A stretch of DNA of 64,000 nt. It comes from Wolfiporia cocos. Taxonomy: Eukaryota; Basidiomycota; Agaricomycetes; Polyporales; Phaeolaceae. The notes beneath the pieces were generated by a model. That model worked only from the letters and a program-made list of their open reading frames with translations, was not told where the DNA came from and ran no database searches. The position numbers and the translations under genes are program-made. The stretch's first letter is position 1. Each line of letters begins with the position of its first letter. Of this stretch, positions 57,813 through 64,000 are shown piece after piece. The stretch covers positions 2,852,001 through 2,916,000 of the forward strand of contig JACCLO010000005.1 in NCBI GenBank assembly GCA_029448655.1, written 5' to 3'.

Positions 57813-60800
57813 ATGACAGACGACACGGCCGACATTCTCGGTGGCCGTCTCGTCCTCCCGCCGCCCCAGAAATCGTCGAGTTCCACTTTCCGGAGAATAT
57901 GGTCGCTTTTCCTGTATTTTTCTCTGTTCCTAGGCGTGCTGGTTTTGTCTTTGGCAATCTACGTTCGCGTACGGCGCATCATTAACAGATGGAGGGATCA
58001 GGAGTATCGCATGTGCGTCCGGTCTCATTCCTCGCGTTTTGCTCATTCCGAGGCGCGTTGATTAGGCGACTACGGAGAAGGGCTGGCATTCCGGATCACG
58101 ACAAGCGTGCATTCACCGTCGCTGCCGCTGCTGCTAAGGCGCTAGCGGACAGAGAAGAGGCTAGGAGACACCCGATAGTCATCGAAGACTCTGAAGATGA
58201 AGCGGAGAAGGCACGCACTGCCCTTCGCGCGCCACGACCCGAAACCGGCCTTGCGCAGTCAGGAGGTGCGTATCAAACGCAGCTAGAGCGTGTTAGTGCT
58301 CGGCAGCTGATCGATCTCTGCGCAGACACCACCGGTTATTACAATCCTCGCGCGTACAACAATGTTCAGTCAACAAGGGTCGTCCCTACAGCAGCGTACG
58401 TTAGACGCGCATCTCGGAAGGCGCCTCTTTTGACTAATCCTCGCAGTGGTCGCCCAATCCAACAGGGTTACGGGCAACTCCAGGCCAATCATGCGCCCGC
58501 CCCTTCGGATGGTTACCCAGCGTTGCATCCTCTTGAACCCACCCCAGGACGCTTTGGCCACCGCATTCCCCCCCCGGATGTCCAACAGGCACGGGAAAGC
58601 CACCGCGATCGGGCTGCGGAAGGGAGGCAGGCTCCCGCAGCGGGAACAAATGAACAGGGCAATTCAGTCGACGGTCACCTGGCGGAAGATGATGACATGG
58701 ACGTTGATGAGTCATTCTTCGATACTCCGAAGCGCGGCTCAAAGCGGTCTGCGGATCACGACGACGCTGACAGTCCTGCCTTTGATCGTGCTGACGGTCG
58801 AGACAAGAGGGCCCGGAAGGGTGCACAGGGCCAGACACGCGAAGAGCCCGAAGAAGAAAGCTCTGATGAGCAATCTGAGGCCACATCCGCGCGTCGCGGC
58901 CGCAAGCGCGACCGTGCCGAAGCGGGATCGACCATTGACGGTGAGGAATCTGACGCAGATGGTGCTAGCAACGGGAAGACTCGCCGGCGCCGTAAGCGCC
59001 GTGCGACGTCACAGAGGAATCTGGAGTCTACCCCTCGTGGCCAGAAGCGTGATCGCGAAGCAGGAGAGGAAAGTGAGTTGGATAGGCCAAAGAAACGGAC
59101 ATCACGCAAGAAACGGAGCAAGAAGGGTGAGGAAGGGGCAGAAGACCAGTCGAACGACCCCTTGTGCGAGGGAAGGCGTATTGGAGAGGAATGGGAGGAG
59201 GATGGGATTCATTTCAAGGTCGGCCCTAACGGACAGAGATTGCGCCTGGTGCTACTCAAGAAGTCGTTCCTCAAATTCCTTATGGTGCGTGTTGCATGGA
59301 TATGTCATCTGAATCTATCTTACATTCTCATACAGCCCGATGACTCGCAACATCCTGATCGTGAGGCATCATTTGATATCTACGTCGAGAAATGGTTATC
59401 GGAGGAGGAGTTCAAAACTGCCCAAGAAAAGGGTATGGTTGCGGATGTCGAGCTGAAGCTCGATACATCCTTGGAGCATGTATGTGTTCATCTGTGTCAA
59501 TCACTAGATGGACAACTCACGATAGTTGCGACAGGGTGATCCACACGCAGGAAAGACCTTGCTATGGAGGAAGAAAATCTCGACGGCTCTCGAGAGTGCT
59601 GCCTCGAAGAGTTCAGCATCAGAGCATTCTTCCACATCCAGCACAGGTCCACGCGTGAATCCCTTCCTTCGCCCCCCGTCGCGCCGTACCAACTCTGCAT
59701 TCCAAACTATGGGGGCAAAACCTTCTTCGTTGCACCTACCACTTCCTCAGACGAGCCGTCCAAGTTGGGAAAAAGAGCAGCTTGAGGCGGCGTCGTTTGC
59801 ACGCCTACACGAGAGGGCCGCTGCCCTTAACGGGACAAATGGCCAGTCCCCTACCCCTGCCCCCGCTCCTGCCTCCGCTCCTGCCCTTGCCCCTGCCCCT
59901 GCTCTTGTCTCTGCGCCGGCCGCTCAACCGGCCGCTCCTCGTGCAGCACCCCAGGCACCTTCTATCCCTTCATTGTTTGACAAGCCGGCAGAAAAGCCAG
60001 CACAGCAGTCATCAGGGCAGCCCGCAGCGCCTACATTGTTTGGCTTCCCTTCTACTCCTGCTTCTGCCCCGACAGCAGCCCCGACAGCGCCTGCGCCTAC
60101 GCCGGCGACGCCAGCACCCGCGTCACAGGCGCCAAAATCGACGCCCTTATTCGGCTTCTCTGCTCTCTCTAACCCTGCCCCAACTTCCGCTCCTGCTCCT
60201 GCCCCTGCAGCACCAATAACGCCGACCAAACCCGCTCTCAGTAACCCCTTTGCAACACCGACCAAGCCCGCTTCTAATAACTTCTTCGCAACGCCGCCTG
60301 CGAGCAGCTCGAGCCCCAGCCAGCTCTCGCACAAGTTTTTCACGCAGCAGGGAACGCAGCAGAGCATACAACCAACGAGCACAACGCCATCTGGTGCCCC
60401 CCCACGCAGCAATTCGTTCCAATTTGGGTCCACTCCAGCTACTGCGGCTCCTGCAGTTCCTGCGAGCCCCTCACCCGCGACTAACTTCTTCGGTGCTCCT
60501 GCAAGCGGCCCCCAGCCTGGAGCCACGAGTGGTGCCTTTGGTGTTCCCGCAGCTACCTCCCAGCCTGCGTCGTCGAGTGCAGGCCTTTTCGGCTCCGCGT
60601 CACCCCATAATAACGCGTTTGGCAATGCATTTAAGCCTCAGGAGCAGACTGCCCAGGCCCCGCCAGGCGGCTCTTTGCTCGCTAGGCTCGGACCTCCCGC
60701 CCCACAGACTCAGTCCGCTCCGACGACGACGGCGACCACGACGCCCAAATTCAGCTTCGGACAACCCAGCAGCGTCGCCGCCCCTTCTGCATCGGCTACC

Positions 60801-61238
60801 AGCGGACCCGCATTGAATAGCGGACCGAAGTTCAGCTTCGGCGTCAGCAACTCAGCTACCACGTCCACCCCGTCCGCTTTCGGAGCACTTCAGACTTCGG
60901 CACCTCCAGCTGCTAAGACTAAGCCTGCAGCGGGCCCAAGCAAGTTTGCATTCCCTCCGCACAATTCAGCGTCCACCACTGCACCAGCGTTTGGTGCACC
61001 TGCATTCGGGACATCAACGCCGTCAGCGTTTGGAGCCTCGAGCATGAACGCATCCGCTACGCCGAGTTCAACACCGGCCTCAGCAAGCAACGGAGCGTCT
61101 CCGTCGTTCGGGTTTACGTTCCAGTTCGGGCAACAACAAGCTGGGCTCAAGGTGCCGCAGTTTGGTGCGTCTGCACACACGGGAGGACTCACAGGTACCC
61201 TGGAGAACGGGCTACCAAAACAAAACTCCAAGCAATAA
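57813..61238 (+). CDS. Transmembrane FG-repeat protein, candidate pore membrane nucleoporin
   Basis: A protein of about 1,100 residues that I would place at the nuclear pore. From ATG 57813: a short polar N-terminus, one transmembrane helix at about residues 31-54 (LFLYFSLFLGVLVLSLAIYV), then a basic stretch. A long charged, disordered region has acidic runs and several Lys/Arg clusters that look like nuclear localisation signals (RRRRKRR, KKRTSRKKRSKKG). A small conserved block FDIYVEKWLSEEEFKTAQEK is followed by a Pro/Ala/Ser-rich C-terminus with FG-type repeats (LFGFP, LFGFS, FFGAP, LFGSA, FSFGQ, FGAP, FGFTFQFGQ). Four exons join in frame. The order (N-terminal TM, NLSs, FG tail) is that of vertebrate POM121. 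Homology is not shown; convergence is possible. Confidence 0.7.
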
Positions 61239-61740
61239 TCAGTGCCGTTTCTGCTTTTCGGGTTTGGTTTCGCCGGCATTCTGTACATACCTTGTTTCTA
61301 GATAATGTAGCACCGAACTGGCATTTGTATTACTGTAGTACAATCCACCATCACTTCCGAGCGCGTCGCAGTCTTCGTGGCGCGTCGAGCAGACGGAATT
61401 ATATCCCGCATGTGTGCATGTCGCATCAAGCAGGCCGGCCATCTCATGACCATCAAAGCGCGTGTCCGCCGGGGCGGCTGACATCGCGTCGATGCGCACA
61501 TGCGCCGTTCGGACATGCAACGCACGCACACCTTTCTCCTCTTCCTCGCTGTCCACGTCCGCCAGGTGGTGGTAGCGTGTCCGATCTCCATTTGCTCTGC
61601 TGAAACCCTCTCGCTTGTGTCTAGTCTTCTAGTCTTGCCTCTTGATCTTTTTTACTCCAGACCATTATCGCACCTCCGCGGCCAACGTTTATGAGCCTCC
61701 GCTGCAATTGAATGTCTGTGAAGAGCGAAGGGCACACACT
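61239..61740. promoter_or_regulatory. Intergenic region upstream of the coiled-coil gene
   Basis: 502 bp with no supported gene. Pyrimidine-rich stretches (TTTCTCCTCTTCCTC near 61533, TCTTTTTTACTCC near 61648) precede the chosen ATG, typical of fungal promoters and transcription starts. Confidence 0.45.
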
Positions 61741-64000
61741 ATGATGGCCGATATGACTTCCGCGAAACCCCGTCCCCGTCCCCCAGCCAAGGCCAGGCGG
61801 ACGTCTTCGCTCCAGTCCCTCCACAAAGTACCTCCGCCTCCATACGCTCCGTCGCTGAACCAGGTGATACTGGATACTACTACCGATGCTACACTCGCAG
61901 AAGATGATCCCGGCTCGCTCGGGCGGCTCCCCCTCACCCTCCCGACGCCTGAGGTCGAGGAGTGGATGAACGAACGGTCGCGCGAGGAGATCGCGGATCT
62001 GCTCCTCAAGGCGGACGAGCTCATCAAGTCGCGCGAGTCAGGTGAGCGCAGCGCAATCTACCGAACATGTATCCATCGAGGGCTCACGGTGCGAAGAGCT
62101 GACGTTGACCTCCGCGCTGTGCAAGACGCTGTACCACGACAACATCACGCTCAAGGAGAAGCACGAGACCCTGCTCGCGCGCATCCCCGCCTCGCCCTCG
62201 CATTCGCGCTCGCCGCCCGGCTCGCCCGCGCCCGCATTCGCCGGCTCTCCTACCGGCACGCCGCCCTCGTACGACCCCAGCCTGCCCGACACCGACGCCG
62301 GGGACAGCTCCCCGCCGTCCGCGCGCAGGCCGCCCCGGCGGCGCGTCTCCGTGTCCCCGGCAGACCTCGTCGTGCTCGCGGACCAGAACGCGGAGCTGCT
62401 TGACAAGCTCGAGCGGCTCGAGGCGGAGGCGGCGCACGCCGACCAGGCGGGGCGCCGCAAGCTGCGCAAGCTCGAGCGCGAGATCCAGAACCTGCGCGAC
62501 GAGCTCGAGCAGACGCGCGCGAAGGAGGCGGAGCTCGAGCGCCAGGCGCGCAGTGCGCTCAGCAGGAGTGCGGGCGAGGTGCAGAGGCGGAGGGAGGAGA
62601 GGGAGGCGCGCGTGAGGGTGCTCAAGGAGCGCGTGGGGTCGGCGAGCGAGTCCGATGCGGCGGTGGAGGAAGTGAGAGACTTTGCGCCGCCGCCGGAGCT
62701 GCCGACGCGCTCGTTTTCGCTCAAGTTTACCTCGCCGCCGCTGCGTCGGGCTGAGGTTGCTGAACCTGCCCCGACGCTATCTAACCAATCAAATGGATCC
62801 TCGTTCACTTCATCGACGAACCCATCGCGACCCAGCACGCCCCCGCAAGCGGCCGTGGAATCCGATGCGATCGTCTCACAGCTGCTGGCAAAAGTCCGCG
62901 AGTTGGAGGAGACGAACGCGCAGATTAAAGAAGAGCAGCAACTCACCGAGGAGCGGCTGCGTTCTGCGCAGTTCGATGCAGAAAGCATCAAACGGATGTA
63001 CGAATGCCTGACGGGCACGTCTAATGTAGATCTGAACGCGGCACCCCAAGACGAGCTAGAAGGCACGCAGGATCCGTCCGGAGGAACCGTCAAGTTCAGC
63101 ATAATGCAACAGTCAATCCGAGAGGATGTCGGCAAGCTATTCGAGCATGGCGAGCCAGATAAGCTCTCCGAGGAAGTCGATGTGACGGAAGATGCCCATG
63201 GCACCACCCGCAGCGACGTCGCACACAACCCAATCTCCAGCCACAAGACGCGCAAGTCCGTCGTGGGACTCTTCAATTCGGGTCCTAGGTCCCGGGGGAA
63301 GGGCCGCTGGATGGAGCATCCGCGGAGGATGCTTCTTTCGCCATCGCGACCGCGAACACCAGAGGAGCAGGGGGATACAGAGCTGGGCGAGTTCGCGCCC
63401 TGGTCCGCGGCCGAGACGGACAACGGCGCACCCCCGTCGCCGCTGGGGAGTGGACTAAACACGCCACTGGAGGGCCCGGGCTTCGGCCATTCCTTAGGCA
63501 GTGAGCTCGGGAGCGAGTACGGGGACGACTGGGGCGCGACCGCGGAGAACCACCACCTGCGCACAAGCAGCCTGTACAATCTCGACGAGTTCAGCGGCCC
63601 GCGCGAGGGCGGTGTGTCGCCGAGCGCGAGCGAACTCCCGCTGTTCGTCTTCCCGTCGACGGGGGACGCCGTGTCCCTCGCCGCTGGCGCGGCGCCCGCA
63701 GGGAGCACCTGGGACCCCGGCGCGTCGACGCCGCCGCGCGCCCAGAGTCTGCAGCTCACGGTGGAGCCGCCGACGCCCGCGCTGGACAGCCTGACGCGGC
63801 CGGGCTCGCTGCGCGCGCACAGGCTGTCGCAGGTCGTGATGGCGCGCACGCACCGGTGGGTCGAGGGCCGCTTCTCGCCGCCGCCCGCGGGCGACGCGCC
63901 GCTGCGCCGGACGGCCGCGCGCATGCGGCGCCGGTCGACGCTCGACGCGAGCGTGACGATGGCGGACCTGTTCACGGACGAGTCGCGCCGGAGCGCGGGC
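61741..64000 (+). CDS. Coiled-coil protein of unknown function, 3' partial
   Basis: I do not recognise a family. The likely start is the ATG pair at 61741/61744 (MMADMTSAKPRPRPP). Exon 1 ends in a helical segment WMNERSREEIADLLLKADEL, and an intron at about 62041-62095 joins in frame to LTSALCKTLYHDN. Then come a Pro/Ser-rich linker with SPP/SP sites, a strong coiled coil at about 62.37-62.64 kb (NAELLDKLERLEAEAAHADQ onward), a linker, and a second coiled coil at about 62.86-63.0 kb (IVSQLLAKVRELEETNAQIK). The remaining part is low-complexity, with basic RRRST near the window edge, and stays open past base 64000. It could be a cytoskeletal or cell-polarity scaffold, but this is a guess from composition. 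Codon use is very GC-rich. Confidence 0.7.

Noticed and set aside
62038..63975. 645-codon open frame on the minus strand
   Set aside because: It is a shadow of the GC-rich coiled-coil gene on the plus strand. The protein is Ser/Arg low-complexity without domains, while the plus frame has coiled coils and a correctly spliced intron.

Overview
The window looks like nuclear DNA of a filamentous basidiomycete, most likely an Agaricomycete. Genes lie on both strands, carry many 45-70 bp GT..AG introns, and are packed with short intergenic spaces. The protein set is eukaryotic and fungal: Sla1, Sup35/eRF3, Sec7, deoxyhypusine synthase and a Crinkler-like protein. The organism call is an inference from gene content and intron style; no ribosomal marker is present.

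Layout. 1-5.3 kb: an aldo/keto reductase cut at its 5' end by the window edge, a diverged 14-3-3 protein, tRNA-Arg(ACG) and deoxyhypusine synthase (minus). 5.6-22 kb is a housekeeping block: a Sec7/BIG-type ARF-GEF (plus), the endocytic adaptor Sla1 (minus), translation termination GTPase eRF3 (plus) and an RBR-type ubiquitin ligase (minus). Pairs run head-to-head from shared promoters (DHS/Sec7, Sla1/eRF3) or tail-to-tail (Sec7/Sla1, eRF3/RBR).

22.8-43.1 kb is the most unusual part. Two giant, intron-rich paralogous genes lie in direct tandem, each about 9.3-9.7 kb. Each encodes a multidomain protein of roughly 2,400-2,500 residues: a low-complexity N-terminus, a helical region, a beta-propeller-like region, a large-GTPase (GBP/VLIG-like) G domain, a long Cys/His-rich putative zinc-binding array and a C-terminal von Willebrand A domain with a complete MIDAS. 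Every exon junction I checked keeps frame in both copies, so both look functional. I recognise the architecture but know no assigned function.

43.3-50.6 kb: an Rtp1/TANGO6 RNA polymerase assembly factor, a 1.8 kb gene-free stretch and a purine-cytosine permease. 50.2-54.7 kb is a rearranged patch: a Crinkler-like gene with a C-terminal protein kinase domain sits between the permease 3' end and a frameshifted second copy of that same 3' end, followed at once by a MITE-like element with perfect 25 bp inverted termini.

55.3-64 kb: a TRAPPC2L/Tca17 subunit and a tail-anchored cytochrome b5 (both minus), a membrane protein with FG repeats (a candidate POM121-like pore membrane nucleoporin), and the 5' part of a coiled-coil protein running off the window.

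Long reading frames opposite the GC-rich genes (for example on the minus strand at 62-64 kb and 17.4-18.9 kb) are shadows of codon bias and are not annotated.
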